The notes under the pieces are model-generated. The model was not told the DNA's origin. It saw nothing but the letters and a program-made list of their open reading frames with translations, and ran no database searches. This document shows positions 1 through 9,172 of a DNA stretch of 64,000 bases, piece by piece. The stretch spans positions 18,926 to 82,925 of the forward strand of contig NZ_LKBD01000020.1 of the NCBI RefSeq assembly GCF_001399975.1, written 5' to 3'. Within the stretch, counting starts at the first letter, position 1; every line of letters begins with the position of its first letter. Source of the stretch: Pseudoalteromonas sp. P1-9. GTDB lineage: Bacteria; Pseudomonadota; Gammaproteobacteria; Enterobacterales; Alteromonadaceae. Both the position numbers and the translations under genes were made by a program.

Positions 1-227
1 TAGGGTATATTCAACGTGGTGGCAGCCCAGTTGCGCCTGACAGAGTACTCGCGACTCAGCTAGGTGTCGCAGCGGTTGAAGCGATAAAAGAGAATAAAAG
101 CAACATTATGGTTGGCATGCTAAATAACACTGCCACCGAAACCGCCTTTAGCGCCACCAGTTACAGCAATACCTATAACCAGAAAATTATCAGACGCCTT
201 AACCAGTTGAACTTTAATTTAGATTAA
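1..227 (+). CDS. pfkA: 6-phosphofructokinase, C-terminal end (partial)
   Basis: The window opens inside this gene. Reading from base 3 gives 74 residues that begin GYIQRGGSPVAPDRVLATQ, matching the conserved C-terminal substrate-binding stretch of bacterial ATP-dependent phosphofructokinase (IQRGGSP..DR.LA). The stop is TAA at 225-227. The enzyme phosphorylates fructose 6-phosphate to the 1,6-bisphosphate in the cytoplasm. It is notable that an intact Entner-Doudoroff operon lies 36 kb away, so both routes may be present. Only the last quarter is visible, so ATP versus PPi dependence cannot be judged. Confidence 0.85.
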   Translation, partial: GYIQRGGSPVAPDRVLATQLGVAAVEAIKENKSNIMVGMLNNTATETAFSATSYSNTYNQKIIRRLNQLNFNLD

Positions 228-303
228 AATCGATTAGCTTTGGCCTACCAAGTCTTATTCATCGCGCCCAGTAACCACTTTAATTACTGGGCGACACATC
301 TTA

Positions 304-864
304 TTACTTAGTTAAACTACCACGCGCAGCCTCTACTAAAGTACTTGCTATGCTTTCAGTATCAACAGGCATAAATTTACCTGTTATCGAATAACCTTCG
401 ACAAATGACACAAGCAGTGCTGCCGACTTTTTAAGCGTGCAATCATCACGACTTAGTGGCCTTAACACATCGCATATAACTGTATACACGGTTTCGTAAT
501 AGCGGCGTAAATATTCATTTATCGCGTCATTTCGTGTTGAAATCGCCCAATACTCTCTAAATATTCGACACATATCTGATAATTCTCGAGCGTAATTAAG
601 CTGAGATATTATAAATAAATGTAACTCTTCAAAGCTTTCAAGCGGAGTTTGTTGCTTTAACTGAGTTACGCATTCATCAAAATATTGATCTGCTATCGCC
701 TGAAGCAAGACATTTTTGTTGGTGTAATAATATTGTACGTTACTAAGCGACATTCCTGCTGAGGTCGCCACTTTACGCATCGTCAGGCCCATATCACCTT
801 CACTTTTTAATAGCTGAGTTGCCACCTGCAATATCTTTTTATTCTTGTCGTTTTGTTTAGTCAT
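304..864 (-). CDS. TetR/AcrR family transcriptional repressor
   Basis: This is a 186-residue protein with an N-terminal helix-turn-helix at about residues 25-60 (TMRKVATSAGMSLSNVQYYY), the layout of TetR-family repressors, followed by a helical ligand-binding domain. It is transcribed away from an MDR-type oxidoreductase. The 113-bp gap between them holds two palindromes built on AGGTCA/TGACCT. By family habit it should repress itself and the oxidoreductase until an inducer, probably a small reactive or lipophilic molecule, binds. The inducer cannot be told from sequence. The start is ATG at 864. Confidence 0.8.
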   Translation of the reverse strand: MTKQNDKNKKILQVATQLLKSEGDMGLTMRKVATSAGMSLSNVQYYYTNKNVLLQAIADQYFDECVTQLKQQTPLESFEELHLFIISQLNYARELSDMCRIFREYWAISTRNDAINEYLRRYYETVYTVICDVLRPLSRDDCTLKKSAALLVSFVEGYSITGKFMPVDTESIASTLVEAARGSLTK

Positions 865-915
865 TACGGGATATCTACCAACTTTAAAATTTTAAATACA
901 CCAACCATTGACATT

Positions 916-957
916 TTAGGTCGACTGACCAAATATAGCAATAGGTCAAATGACCTA
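916..957. promoter_or_regulatory. Twin TetR-type operators in a divergent promoter
   Basis: Two palindromes lie between the divergent genes. The left one (about 917-932) is TAGGTCGACTGACCAA with arms GGTC/GACC. The right one (942-957) is TAGGTCAAATGACCTA, with perfect 7-base arms TAGGTCA/TGACCTA. Their centres are 25 bases apart. The right site ends 20 bases before the start codon of the oxidoreductase, so occupancy would block its promoter or ribosome site. Assignment to the adjacent TetR protein is inferred from position. Confidence 0.65.
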
Positions 958-977
958 ATAATTATATAAGGTGAAAT

Positions 978-1913
978 ATGAAAGGACTTGTCGCTGAAAA
1001 TAGGCAATTAGTAATTAAACACGATTTGAACATGCCACTGGTTGGTGAAGGAGAAGTACTCGTTCAAGTTAAAAGCACAACGATTAACTTAATCGATTTG
1101 GAGTTTGCGAAAGGAAAGTATGATTTGTTTCTTAAATTGGCAAGGAATAACTACACAGTTAAGACGGGAATCGAGTTTTCAGGCCTAGTGGCAACCGATG
1201 GTCAAGCATTTAAAAAAGGAGACAGGGTTTTTGGTTATGTCAATCTGCTAAAGAGCGATAAAACCCACCAAGAATTTGTTAGTGTAAACGAGCAATACAT
1301 TGCAAAAATGCCCTCTACCCTGTCGTTTTCACACGCAGCTGCCCTAGCGCTTGGTGCACTAACAAGTTATGTTGCGCTTAACGAGTTAGTTAATCTCACG
1401 AGTAACAGCAAAGTGCTTATAATCGGTGCATCAGGCGGACTTGGCGTATATGCAATTCAAATTACTAAGCGCACTGGTGCAAACGTGACTGCGCTTACTA
1501 GCGATAATCATCTGCAATTTTTAAAATCACTTGGCGCCGATGATGTAATCGACTATCACGCTAGCCCTTTAGAATCTTTAAAAGAAAAGTACGACGTTAT
1601 TTTGGATTTATCCAATACAAAACTATATAAACAAGTAAAACACCTGCTAGTAAGTTACGGGGTCTTTATACCTGCTGAGCCTAACAAACACTTTTTAAGT
1701 TTTGTTATGAATGCATTTAGAAAGCAAAAAACCAAATACTTGTACGTGGATAAAGGTGATAGCACAAAATTAACACAAATCGTAAATTGGGTCGCGCAAG
1801 GAGAAATTCAAACCTGTGTTGACAGTGAGTTTCTCTTCGAAGACTACCAAAGTGCTATCTCACGTTTTTTACAAAAAGGGCGATGTGGTCGCGTTGTGCT
1901 CAATTTCGAATAA
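978..1913 (+). CDS. NAD(P)-dependent MDR-superfamily oxidoreductase (zinc-independent, quinone-reductase-like)
   Basis: This 311-residue protein has the two-domain medium-chain dehydrogenase/reductase layout: an N-terminal GroES-like domain and a Rossmann domain with the dinucleotide motif GASGGLG at residues 150-156. Catalytic and structural zinc-binding cysteine clusters are absent, as in the quinone oxidoreductase branch. It probably reduces a quinone or an alpha,beta-unsaturated carbonyl with NADPH. GGTG precedes the ATG start by a few bases. The divergent TetR gene and its operators suggest substrate-inducible expression. The exact substrate is unknown. Confidence 0.75.
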   Translation: MKGLVAENRQLVIKHDLNMPLVGEGEVLVQVKSTTINLIDLEFAKGKYDLFLKLARNNYTVKTGIEFSGLVATDGQAFKKGDRVFGYVNLLKSDKTHQEFVSVNEQYIAKMPSTLSFSHAAALALGALTSYVALNELVNLTSNSKVLIIGASGGLGVYAIQITKRTGANVTALTSDNHLQFLKSLGADDVIDYHASPLESLKEKYDVILDLSNTKLYKQVKHLLVSYGVFIPAEPNKHFLSFVMNAFRKQKTKYLYVDKGDSTKLTQIVNWVAQGEIQTCVDSEFLFEDYQSAISRFLQKGRCGRVVLNFE

Positions 1914-1993
1914 TGTGGCAATTAGCCGTTGAGAAGTGAAATATAACAATCGCGATTAAATTGCCACAGTGAAAAAGAGGCAACAGCACGTGA

Positions 1994-2034
1994 ATAAAGT
2001 ATCTGGTGCTCGATATGCGCAACAGATACTTTAT
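1994..2034. terminator. Perfect 12-bp inverted repeat between convergent genes
   Basis: The arms are ATAAAGTATCTG (1994-2005) and CAGATACTTTAT (2023-2034), fully complementary, with a 17-base loop. The repeat lies between the ends of the MDR gene (plus) and the response-regulator gene (minus), where a bidirectional terminator is expected. No long T tract follows on either strand, so an intrinsic terminator is uncertain. It could equally be a small extragenic repeat. Confidence 0.4.
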
Positions 2035-2054
2035 GCTAGCAATTTATCAACTTA

Positions 2055-2879
2055 TTAGCTCGCTAATGCGGCTTTTACTTTATCGCGGTAACTGCGGCTT
2101 ACTTTTAATTCTTGACCGTTTTCTAGTACTAGCAAGTACTCACCACTTACTTGCGTCACTAACTTGTTGATTTGCTTGCTATTTACAATAGCGCTACGGT
2201 GTACGCGCACGAACTCTTTTGGATCAAGTTCTGCTTCAAGCTCTTTCATGGTTTTGCGTAAAATATGTGTTTTACCATCAGCACAGTGTAAACACATGTA
2301 GTCGCCTGCGGCGTCAACCCATTGAATACTACTCACCTGCACACGAACAATTTCACCCTGCTCTTTTACCGCAATGGACTCTGGGAAACGGGTTTCTTCT
2401 AGTTTATCGCCAGCAGCAAGCTTTTTAAGAATTTCTTCACAGTTGTTACCCGTAATACCCGCAACAAAGCTAGCAAGTTTACGTTTATGGCTTGTATCTT
2501 CTTGTGATTTTAAATATGTTTGCACTTTTTCTACCGCCTTCTTCAATCTGTTGTCGTCTACTGGTTTAAGAAGGTAGTCTAATGCGTGAATTTCAAATGC
2601 TTTCACTGCGTATTGGTCAAATGCAGTAACAAATACAATCGCTGGGATCCCTAACGCCGATTCAGACAGTTGTTTTACAACTTCTAACCCCGACAACCCA
2701 GGCATTTGTATATCTAAAAACATTAGATCTACTTGCTGACGTTTACATTCCGCCAACGCTTCTTCACCGTTTTTACAAAGGCCCACTACTTCAATTTGTG
2801 GGAAATCTCTTAACCTTATTGATAACCCCTTTCGTGCGAGAGGTTCGTCATCAACAATAAGTGTTTTTATTGTGTTCAT
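2055..2879 (-). CDS. LytTR-family response regulator
   Basis: This 274-residue protein starts with a CheY-like receiver domain (acid pair D10-D11, phospho-acceptor D56 in MFLDIQMP, T85, K105). It ends in a LytTR DNA-binding domain from about residue 170 (conserved FVRVHRSAIVNSKQI segment). LytTR proteins bind tandem direct repeats and often control membrane or nutrient-uptake genes. It is co-transcribed with the upstream sensor kinase gene, with only 2 bases between stop and start. The target genes are unknown. Confidence 0.88.
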   Translation of the reverse strand: MNTIKTLIVDDEPLARKGLSIRLRDFPQIEVVGLCKNGEEALAECKRQQVDLMFLDIQMPGLSGLEVVKQLSESALGIPAIVFVTAFDQYAVKAFEIHALDYLLKPVDDNRLKKAVEKVQTYLKSQEDTSHKRKLASFVAGITGNNCEEILKKLAAGDKLEETRFPESIAVKEQGEIVRVQVSSIQWVDAAGDYMCLHCADGKTHILRKTMKELEAELDPKEFVRVHRSAIVNSKQINKLVTQVSGEYLLVLENGQELKVSRSYRDKVKAALAS

Positions 2880-2881
2880 GG

Positions 2882-3961
2882 TTATCCTTTTTCAAACGGT
2901 ATACGTATATTTACAACAAGACCTTGCGGCTGATTGTTAGATAATACAAATGAATAGTTATGTTCGTAAAGCGTCTTTAAGCGATCTTGCGTATTTGCAA
3001 GCCCGACACCTGAACTTTTCACTAATTCACCCTCACTGATATCCGTACCAGGACCGTTATCGGATACTTCTAATAATAATTCGTTAGCAAACACCTGTGC
3101 CTTGATTGCGATTGCTCCGCCACTTTCTAAATTGGCGATGGCGTACTTAATTGAGTTTTCAATCAAGGGCTGCAAAATCATACTGGGTACCAGTGCATGT
3201 TTTGCTTCCTCGCTTACATCAATTTCAATGCTCAAGCGGTCGTCAAAGCGTACTTTTTCAATATCAAGGTATAGCCCTAGAACATGCAGTTCTTGCTCAA
3301 AAGGGACGCGTTTAATCGGATCGGTGTTTAAGGTATAACGTAAAAATTCACTTAACTTAGATACCATCTGGTTAGCGTTTTTGTTCTCTTCTACCAAAAT
3401 CAACGTCGAAATTGCGTTAAGCGTATTAAATAAGAAATGTGGATTAAGTTGATAACGCAACATTTTTAATTGCGCTTCATGTGCCATGGTATTCGCTTTT
3501 AAAGCCTTTTGCTTTTCGCCTTGTAGTAGTTGATAGTATTTAATACCAAAATACAAACCACTCCAACACAGCACAATATAAACTGAATCTAGGCCTTGTT
3601 TGAAATAGTAAAACCATTCATCGGGGCGATAACCGTGACGATAAATTTCCCACAAGTTAAATTTTTGAATAACTGACCAAGATGTACCAACAATGTACGA
3701 GGCAACAAATACCACAAAAATTAAAAATAGCGGCTTGGCATTCCAAATCTTACGATATAAATAACGCAGAGGGATCGTTAACAAGCATCCTGCATAGGCA
3801 TTTAGCACAATAACAAATACGTAGATGTCGCGCATTTCGAAAACACGTGAACCAATATAGTTTACAAGGGCATAACCAATCCAGCCGGCTATTTGTAATA
3901 CCCAAAAAAACTTTTGTCTGTCTTCTACTAGTCTTTGCCAGTTCAAAATTCTTAAATTCAT
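2882..3961 (-). CDS. LytS/YehU-type membrane sensor histidine kinase
   Basis: The preferred start is ATG at 3961, giving 359 residues, because AAGGA sits 7 bases before it. A longer reading frame to 4054 has no ribosome site. About four N-terminal membrane segments are followed by a His_kinase domain with the phospho-acceptor histidine near residue 175 in NPHFLFNTLNA. A HATPase lid follows, with an N-box QPLIENSIKYA and G-boxes DNGPGTD and GVGLANTQDRL. It phosphorylates the adjacent LytTR regulator. No extracytoplasmic ligand domain is visible, so the signal is presumably sensed in the membrane. Confidence 0.88.
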   Translation of the reverse strand: MNLRILNWQRLVEDRQKFFWVLQIAGWIGYALVNYIGSRVFEMRDIYVFVIVLNAYAGCLLTIPLRYLYRKIWNAKPLFLIFVVFVASYIVGTSWSVIQKFNLWEIYRHGYRPDEWFYYFKQGLDSVYIVLCWSGLYFGIKYYQLLQGEKQKALKANTMAHEAQLKMLRYQLNPHFLFNTLNAISTLILVEENKNANQMVSKLSEFLRYTLNTDPIKRVPFEQELHVLGLYLDIEKVRFDDRLSIEIDVSEEAKHALVPSMILQPLIENSIKYAIANLESGGAIAIKAQVFANELLLEVSDNGPGTDISEGELVKSSGVGLANTQDRLKTLYEHNYSFVLSNNQPQGLVVNIRIPFEKG

Positions 3962-4061
3962 GTATCCTTGATATCTCTTATTATAAGAATGTGGGCCAGA
4001 AAGGCACTGACAGCTACCTTGCTTTCCATGCAACTCATCGCAAGGCAGTTGCAATTTGCCA

Positions 4062-4088
4062 TAAAAAAAGCTGGCAGAAGCCAGCTTT
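4062..4088 (-). terminator. Intrinsic terminator, probably that of the SulP gene
   Basis: Read on the minus strand this is AAAGCTGGC, loop TTCT, GCCAGCTTT, then a run of T: a strong rho-independent terminator. It lies about 280 bases past the SulP stop codon because a 265-bp inverted-repeat element fills the space between. It also insulates the sensor-kinase gene downstream. Confidence 0.8.
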
Positions 4089-4090
4089 CA

Positions 4091-4355
4091 AGGGTCTGTT
4101 GACCTTTCAAGTTCGTTTTTGCAGCAGTTTGATTGGGGTTTATACAAGGCAGAGGCTGCGTGGCATAGTTAGTCTATGTGAGCCAGCCGATAACACAGTA
4201 GAAAACCCAATCAAGCGCTGCCGAACGGTTCTTTTGAGCGCACTTTTCTCATTGTTGCTCGATATTCGCTTAGATTGCTAAGCCACACATCGAGCGCCGC
4301 GATAAAAGCACGCTCAAAAAGAACAAAAATAGAACAGCAAAGGTCAACAGACCCT
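4091..4355. mobile_element. MITE-like element with 17-bp perfect terminal inverted repeats
   Basis: The ends are AGGGTCTGTTGACCTTT (4091-4107) and its exact reverse complement (4339-4355), bounding 265 bases with no convincing reading frame. Inside are nested imperfect inverted repeats: GCAGC...TTGATTGGG against CCCAATCAAGCGCTGC, a CATAG/CTATG hairpin, and GTTCTTTTGAGCG against CGCTCAAAAAGAAC. The element could therefore fold into two long stems as DNA or RNA. It lies between the SulP stop and its terminator. No transposase is encoded, so it would need mobilisation in trans. A clear target duplication is not visible. Confidence 0.6.
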
Positions 4356-4367
4356 AGGGTTTCTAAA

Positions 4368-5924
4368 TTAACCTAATTTATCAGACGCAACTTTATAGGT
4401 TGGATCTTCAATTACGTTAACTTCGACTAAGTCTTTTGCGCGAGACAATAATTTTTGACAGTCTTTAGAAACATGACGCAAGTGTAGTTTTTTACCTTGC
4501 TTTGCGTAACGCTCAGCAAGACTGTCTATCGCTTCAATGGCGCTGTGATCAGCAACACGGCTGTGCTTAAACTCAACAATCACATCCGCTGGGTCATTTT
4601 TAACATCAAATAACTCTAAGAAGTTTTTAACTGAGCCAAAGAATACCGGGCCGTGCAACTCATATACTTTAGAGCCGTTTTCATCGATGTAAGACGTCGT
4701 ATAAATATGTTTTGCGTGTTCCCAAGCAAACACTAATGCAGACACAATCACACCTACACATACCGCTACGGCAAGGTCTGTTACTACAGTAACACCCGAT
4801 ACTAACACAATCACAAACGCGTCTGTCTTAGGCACCTTTTTCATAATACGCAAGCTTGACCATTCAAATGTGCCAAGTACTACCATAAACATTACGCCGA
4901 CAAGCGCTGCAAGCGGGATCATTTCAATTAGGCTGGCTGCAAACAAAATAAACATCAGTAGCATAACTGCTGCTGTAATACCTGATAGACGTGAGCGACC
5001 ACCTGAGTTAATGTTGATCATTGACTGACCAATCATCGCACAACCCCCCATCGCACCAAAGAAACCACATGTTACGTTTGCTGCACCTTGGCCAATACAT
5101 TCTTGGTTACCGTTACCACGTGTTTCAGTAATTTCGTCAATTAAGGTCAGCGTTAATAGCGACTCAATTAAACCAATTGCCGCAAGTACTAAGGCGTACG
5201 GTAAAATAATCGACAGGGTTTCGAGTGTCATAGGCACATTTGGAATATGGAATTCAGGTAAGCCGCCTGCCATCGTCGCGTTTACGTCACCTGTCATATC
5301 TTTTAAGAAATCAACAACTGTACGTGCTTCTAAATCTAAACCAAGCACCAAACCAGTTACGACAACAATTGCCGCAAGTGATGAAGGAATTGCAGATGTG
5401 AGTTTTGGTAAGAAATGAATAATCGCCATGGTTAATGCAACAAGGCCCGCCATAATAAACATTGGCTCACCAGTCATCCATTGCATCTCACCATTAGCAT
5501 CAGGCGCTTTAAATTGCCCGAGCTGTGCTAAGAAAATCACAATCGCTAAACCGTTAACAAACCCGAGCATTACTGGATGCGGTACCATGCGGATAAACTT
5601 ACCAAGCTTCAGTACACCAGCTAGGATCTGTAAAATCCCCATCAAGAGTACTGTTGCAAATAAATACTCTACACCGTGGGTCACAACTAGGCTTACCATA
5701 ACAACTGCAAGTGCACCCGTTGCACCTGAAATCATACCTGGGCGACCACCAAAAACAGCAGTAATTAGACCAACAATAAATGCTGCATACAAGCCAACCA
5801 AAGGTTCTACGTGCGCAACAAATGCGAAAGCCACCGCTTCTGGCACAAGGGCTAGTGCGACGGTTAAACCAGACAGAATATCGTTCTTTGCCGATTTAGG
5901 GGCTCTAGATAATAAGTTAAACAT
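4368..5924 (-). CDS. SulP-family inorganic anion transporter with STAS domain
   Basis: The chosen start at 5924 (518 residues, [10 protein letters not shown]...) has GGGAG five bases upstream; an ATG 33 bases earlier lacks one. The protein has the SulP signature region near the N-terminus, 10-12 hydrophobic segments, and a C-terminal STAS domain of about 100 residues (from about 415) like anti-sigma-factor antagonists. Family members carry sulfate, bicarbonate or other small anions across the inner membrane. No carbonic anhydrase or sulfur gene is adjacent to settle the substrate. Its terminator is displaced by the inverted-repeat element described separately. Confidence 0.87.
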   Translation of the reverse strand: MFNLLSRAPKSAKNDILSGLTVALALVPEAVAFAFVAHVEPLVGLYAAFIVGLITAVFGGRPGMISGATGALAVVMVSLVVTHGVEYLFATVLLMGILQILAGVLKLGKFIRMVPHPVMLGFVNGLAIVIFLAQLGQFKAPDANGEMQWMTGEPMFIMAGLVALTMAIIHFLPKLTSAIPSSLAAIVVVTGLVLGLDLEARTVVDFLKDMTGDVNATMAGGLPEFHIPNVPMTLETLSIILPYALVLAAIGLIESLLTLTLIDEITETRGNGNQECIGQGAANVTCGFFGAMGGCAMIGQSMININSGGRSRLSGITAAVMLLMFILFAASLIEMIPLAALVGVMFMVVLGTFEWSSLRIMKKVPKTDAFVIVLVSGVTVVTDLAVAVCVGVIVSALVFAWEHAKHIYTTSYIDENGSKVYELHGPVFFGSVKNFLELFDVKNDPADVIVEFKHSRVADHSAIEAIDSLAERYAKQGKKLHLRHVSKDCQKLLSRAKDLVEVNVIEDPTYKVASDKLG

Positions 5925-6045
5925 GGATCTCCCATTGAGTAGCACAACATTGAGCAAAACTTGCTGTAATGCGTTTATTTTAGTCTATTTTGAGGGCGCG
6001 AAGTTTAGCAGAATCGACGATTTATAACAATTTATTAAATTTCAC

Positions 6046-6071
6046 AAAAAAAAACCGCCTAAAGGCGGTTT
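6046..6071 (-). terminator. Intrinsic terminator of the Lrp-family gene
   Basis: On the minus strand this reads AAACCGCC, loop TTTA, GGCGGTTT and then T residues. It lies about 55 bases after the Lrp-family stop codon and ahead of the SulP promoter region. Confidence 0.85.
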
Positions 6072-6124
6072 AAATATAAATGTCGTTAACTATGAGCCCC
6101 GTTGTAGTGCTCAATAACTCGAAA

Positions 6125-6583
6125 TTATAAAGGCAACGAAGTTGAGCGTTTTACGCAGGTCATGGTTACGTTCGAGTGTACTTCTTGAACGTAATCTAAA
6201 CTGAGTAATTTATCACGCACAAACTGCTCATAGCCTTCAATGCCTTTTGAAATAATACGAAGCATAAAGTCCATGGTGCCTGCCATGGTGTAACACTCAG
6301 TTACTTCATCATAACTTTGAATAAGTTCTTCAAATTCAGCTAGCTGTGTGCGACCATGGCTAGACAGGCGCACATGCGCGTAAACCAACATATCAAAACC
6401 GAGTTTTTTCGGCTCTAAAATCGCTACCTTGCCTTTAATGTACCCTTCTTGTTCTAAACGAGAAATACGACGCCAACAAGGAGACTGTGATAGCCCTACT
6501 TTGTCAGCAATCTCTGCCGTTGATAAGCTCGCGTCTTTTTGAATCAATGCGAGTATTTGACGATCTACTTGGTTTAATGACAT
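6125..6583 (-). CDS. Lrp/AsnC-family transcriptional regulator
   Basis: This 152-residue protein has an N-terminal winged helix-turn-helix (residues about 5-60, TAEIADKVGLSQSPCWRRI) and a C-terminal RAM/AsnC effector domain (about 70-145), the standard length for the family. Such proteins sense amino acids as octamers or hexadecamers and act locally or globally. It is a single-gene unit with its own terminator. The neighbours (SulP transporter, MBL hydrolase) give no clear hint of its effector. Confidence 0.85.
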   Translation of the reverse strand: MSLNQVDRQILALIQKDASLSTAEIADKVGLSQSPCWRRISRLEQEGYIKGKVAILEPKKLGFDMLVYAHVRLSSHGRTQLAEFEELIQSYDEVTECYTMAGTMDFMLRIISKGIEGYEQFVRDKLLSLDYVQEVHSNVTMTCVKRSTSLPL

Positions 6584-6661
6584 AGCTTATTCTTAAATTT
6601 ACACATTAATGGTTAAATAATACTATACAATAGTCTTTGCGTCTGCTGATTTATTAATAAT

Positions 6662-7306
6662 TTAGCCAAAGCGACCACTGGTAAATGGGTTGGTGCGTTT
6701 TTCATGACCTACAGTTGTGGTTGGTCCATGACCTGGGTAAACCGTATAATCCTCTGGCAGCGAATAAATCTGTGATTCAATCGACTGCTTTAGCTGCTGT
6801 GCATTGCCACCTGGAAAATCAGTGCGCCCTACCGAACCGTTAAACAAAACATCACCAACGAATATCCGTTTAGAGTCATGTTCAATAAAAATAACGTGAC
6901 CTGGCGTATGCCCCGGGGTAAAGCGCACTTCTAGGGTGATTTCACCAAATGAAAAGGTATCACCTTCCCCTAGCCAGGTATTAGGGGTAAACACCTCAGC
7001 AAGCGGAAAGTTAAACATTTCACTTTGTCGTGGCAATGCATCTAGCCAAAACTTATCGCCTAAATGAGGACCAACAATGTCAACATCGTAGGTTTCGGCC
7101 AATTGCTTCGCAGCACCAACATGATCTAAATGACCATGTGTTAATAAAATCGCTTTTAGTGAGGCATTTGCACTATTAATTGCCGCGATTAACTTTTCAA
7201 TATCTCCACCGGGATCAATAATCGCAGCGTGTTTAGTTGTTTTACACACTAATAAATTAGCATTTTGTGCAAACGGCGTAACAGGATTTGTAAAAACGTC
7301 TAACAT
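6662..7306 (-). CDS. Metallo-beta-lactamase-fold hydrolase, YcbL / glyoxalase-II type
   Basis: The metal motif THGHLDH sits at about residues 56-62, with further ligands in FTPGHTPGH, the FVGDVLF aspartate and YPGHGP near the C-terminus. This is the binuclear zinc site of glyoxalase II-like thioester hydrolases; size and order resemble E. coli YcbL. ATG at 7306 (214 residues) follows the peptidase stop by 2 bases; a GTG at 7312 would overlap it by 4. It is therefore the second gene of a two-gene unit. It likely hydrolyses S-D-lactoylglutathione or a similar thioester. Confidence 0.85.
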   Translation of the reverse strand: MLDVFTNPVTPFAQNANLLVCKTTKHAAIIDPGGDIEKLIAAINSANASLKAILLTHGHLDHVGAAKQLAETYDVDIVGPHLGDKFWLDALPRQSEMFNFPLAEVFTPNTWLGEGDTFSFGEITLEVRFTPGHTPGHVIFIEHDSKRIFVGDVLFNGSVGRTDFPGGNAQQLKQSIESQIYSLPEDYTVYPGHGPTTTVGHEKRTNPFTSGRFG

Positions 7307-7308
7307 AA

Positions 7309-9066
7309 TCACTCATACTCAATTAAAACGGGATAATTTAAGTAGCCACCATCATAAAACGGGGTTTTACTGTACAGCCACGCTAAACGTTTTTGCGCAC
7401 TGTTTTTAAACTCACTATCGCTGTCTAGCTTTTCGTCAAACGCGCGCTTTAATTCAGGGTCATTTGCCAGCATTTTTTCTGCAAACGGCAATAACGCATA
7501 GTTTTCTGAATATTCAGTGCGTTGAAAGATACTATTAAAAAAGCCCCACTTAAAGAACGAGTCTTCCGCTTCCGGTTGCAGTAAATGCACCGCCAATTTA
7601 CCATTTGGCTGCGCGGTACTTATTTTGTAATAGCTACTTAAATCAACTTTCGCGGCATTTGAATAATCAAATTGACCCGATACCTGCAGTCTGCTTTCAA
7701 ATGGTGTTGATGCAAAAGTGTGATCGGTAACCGTAATTGCCTTTAAGTTATTTACAACACCATAGGCACGCTCAAGCTTAATGCCATGTTGCTGTAATTT
7801 AGCTGCGATATTACTCCACGCTTTTGGTAAATAATATGCGGCAGGCACTTTCACTTTTTCAACCACCTCTTTGCGCCAAAAAACCGGTAACCCTTTGTAC
7901 GTTTTTGCTTTACCGGTGTAACGCACTTCTTGTTGAGCGCTTAATTCGCTGAAGTACTTTTCATATTCAATACCCAAAAAGTCAATATTTACCGGCACCT
8001 TGCTATAACTACGGGCAACGACTAATTCACGCGGCATAAAGTCTTTTTCAATTTTCACAGTGCGGCGTAACTTGCTCAAATTATTTGAAACGGCGTCAAT
8101 CACACCATCTAAAAATACATAAGTGCCAAGTACACGTTGTTTGTATGGTTTTAATGAATGATTCTCTAATAAAATGGTTGGTAAATTAGTAATATCACCC
8201 CAGCCATTAGAATAGCGCGGCGTTGCAACCCAACCTGCTAACCCTTCGCTCATTTCACGCTTATTCATAACAAACACCAGTGGGCCTGGAATATGGCCAA
8301 AACGTGACAACTTAGCGTCAATTACAGGATTGATTTTATCTTCAATAAACGTGGCAATTTTTGGCGATTCTGAGGCAAAACTTGGTGTTGAGCCGTAGGT
8401 AATATCATACTGATAATCCGCACCATCAGTTACATGCATATCGACATACATATCCGGTTGATACTGATTAATCACTCGCATCACCGCCTGAACGCCAGGG
8501 GTTTCAAGTTTAGTATAATCTCGGTTGAGATTTAAATTGCGACCATTAGTACGAAACCCCATGACCTCAGGGCCACGCTGATTAATGCGGTTAAAGCGGC
8601 TCGCATTTTCATGTCCATCGACATTTAAAATAGGAATAAACAGTAAATTTACGCGTTTTAAAATATCATTTCGCTGCCCTTGAGCAATATCGCGAAGCAA
8701 CATAAAGGTGGCATCTTTGCCATCTATTTCACCAGAGTGAATACCTGCTTGTAGCAAAATAGTTGCTTTATTCTTATCGATTTGACCAGTTTCACTGGCG
8801 ATAAGCATTTTTATTGCGCGACCAGCATCACTGGTACCAATCGACTCGATTTTAAACTGCTTACTATTTGCCTCAACCAGTTTATCGAGATACACCATGG
8901 TATCGTGATAATTGGGGGACTCGATACCACCTGAACGTTCAAATTGTGTTGCCAGTGGATTGGTTGGTTGTAATAGGCGTTCACTTTGCCCTTGCCACGC
9001 TGTAAGTGGCGGTAAGTGGTCAACTGCAGAAAGGCTCGCAGTCAGTAATAAAGCGTTTAAAAACAT
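7309..9066 (-). CDS. Exported M14-family zinc metallocarboxypeptidase
   Basis: The preferred start at 9066 (585 residues) gives a short hydrophobic signal peptide (MFLNALLLTASLSAVDH). The M14 zinc ligands are visible as HSGEIDG (His and Glu) and the histidine of DMHVTDG, within a Peptidase_M14 domain of about residues 40-310. A candidate catalytic glutamate lies in LLENHSLKP. The remaining 270 residues are a C-terminal extension of unknown fold. It probably trims peptides in the periplasm or outside the cell. It is translated just upstream of the MBL hydrolase. Confidence 0.8.
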   Translation of the reverse strand: MFLNALLLTASLSAVDHLPPLTAWQGQSERLLQPTNPLATQFERSGGIESPNYHDTMVYLDKLVEANSKQFKIESIGTSDAGRAIKMLIASETGQIDKNKATILLQAGIHSGEIDGKDATFMLLRDIAQGQRNDILKRVNLLFIPILNVDGHENASRFNRINQRGPEVMGFRTNGRNLNLNRDYTKLETPGVQAVMRVINQYQPDMYVDMHVTDGADYQYDITYGSTPSFASESPKIATFIEDKINPVIDAKLSRFGHIPGPLVFVMNKREMSEGLAGWVATPRYSNGWGDITNLPTILLENHSLKPYKQRVLGTYVFLDGVIDAVSNNLSKLRRTVKIEKDFMPRELVVARSYSKVPVNIDFLGIEYEKYFSELSAQQEVRYTGKAKTYKGLPVFWRKEVVEKVKVPAAYYLPKAWSNIAAKLQQHGIKLERAYGVVNNLKAITVTDHTFASTPFESRLQVSGQFDYSNAAKVDLSSYYKISTAQPNGKLAVHLLQPEAEDSFFKWGFFNSIFQRTEYSENYALLPFAEKMLANDPELKRAFDEKLDSDSEFKNSAQKRLAWLYSKTPFYDGGYLNYPVLIEYE

Positions 9067-9172
9067 GCGTGTTATTTCTTTATAATAATTTGGCTTTACG
9101 GTAATCAAATTAACTTGAATTTGCAATTGAACGCGTTAAGGTAGAGCCAATTATTCTTTAAAATCAGAACAT

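Noticed and set aside
2882..4054. Longer sensor-kinase start at 4054
   Set aside because: The extra 31 residues are cysteine-rich and unlike the family, and the internal ATG at 3961 has a proper AAGGA site.
4091..4355. The inverted-repeat element as a full insertion sequence
   Set aside because: At 265 bases with no reading frame for a transposase it cannot be autonomous.
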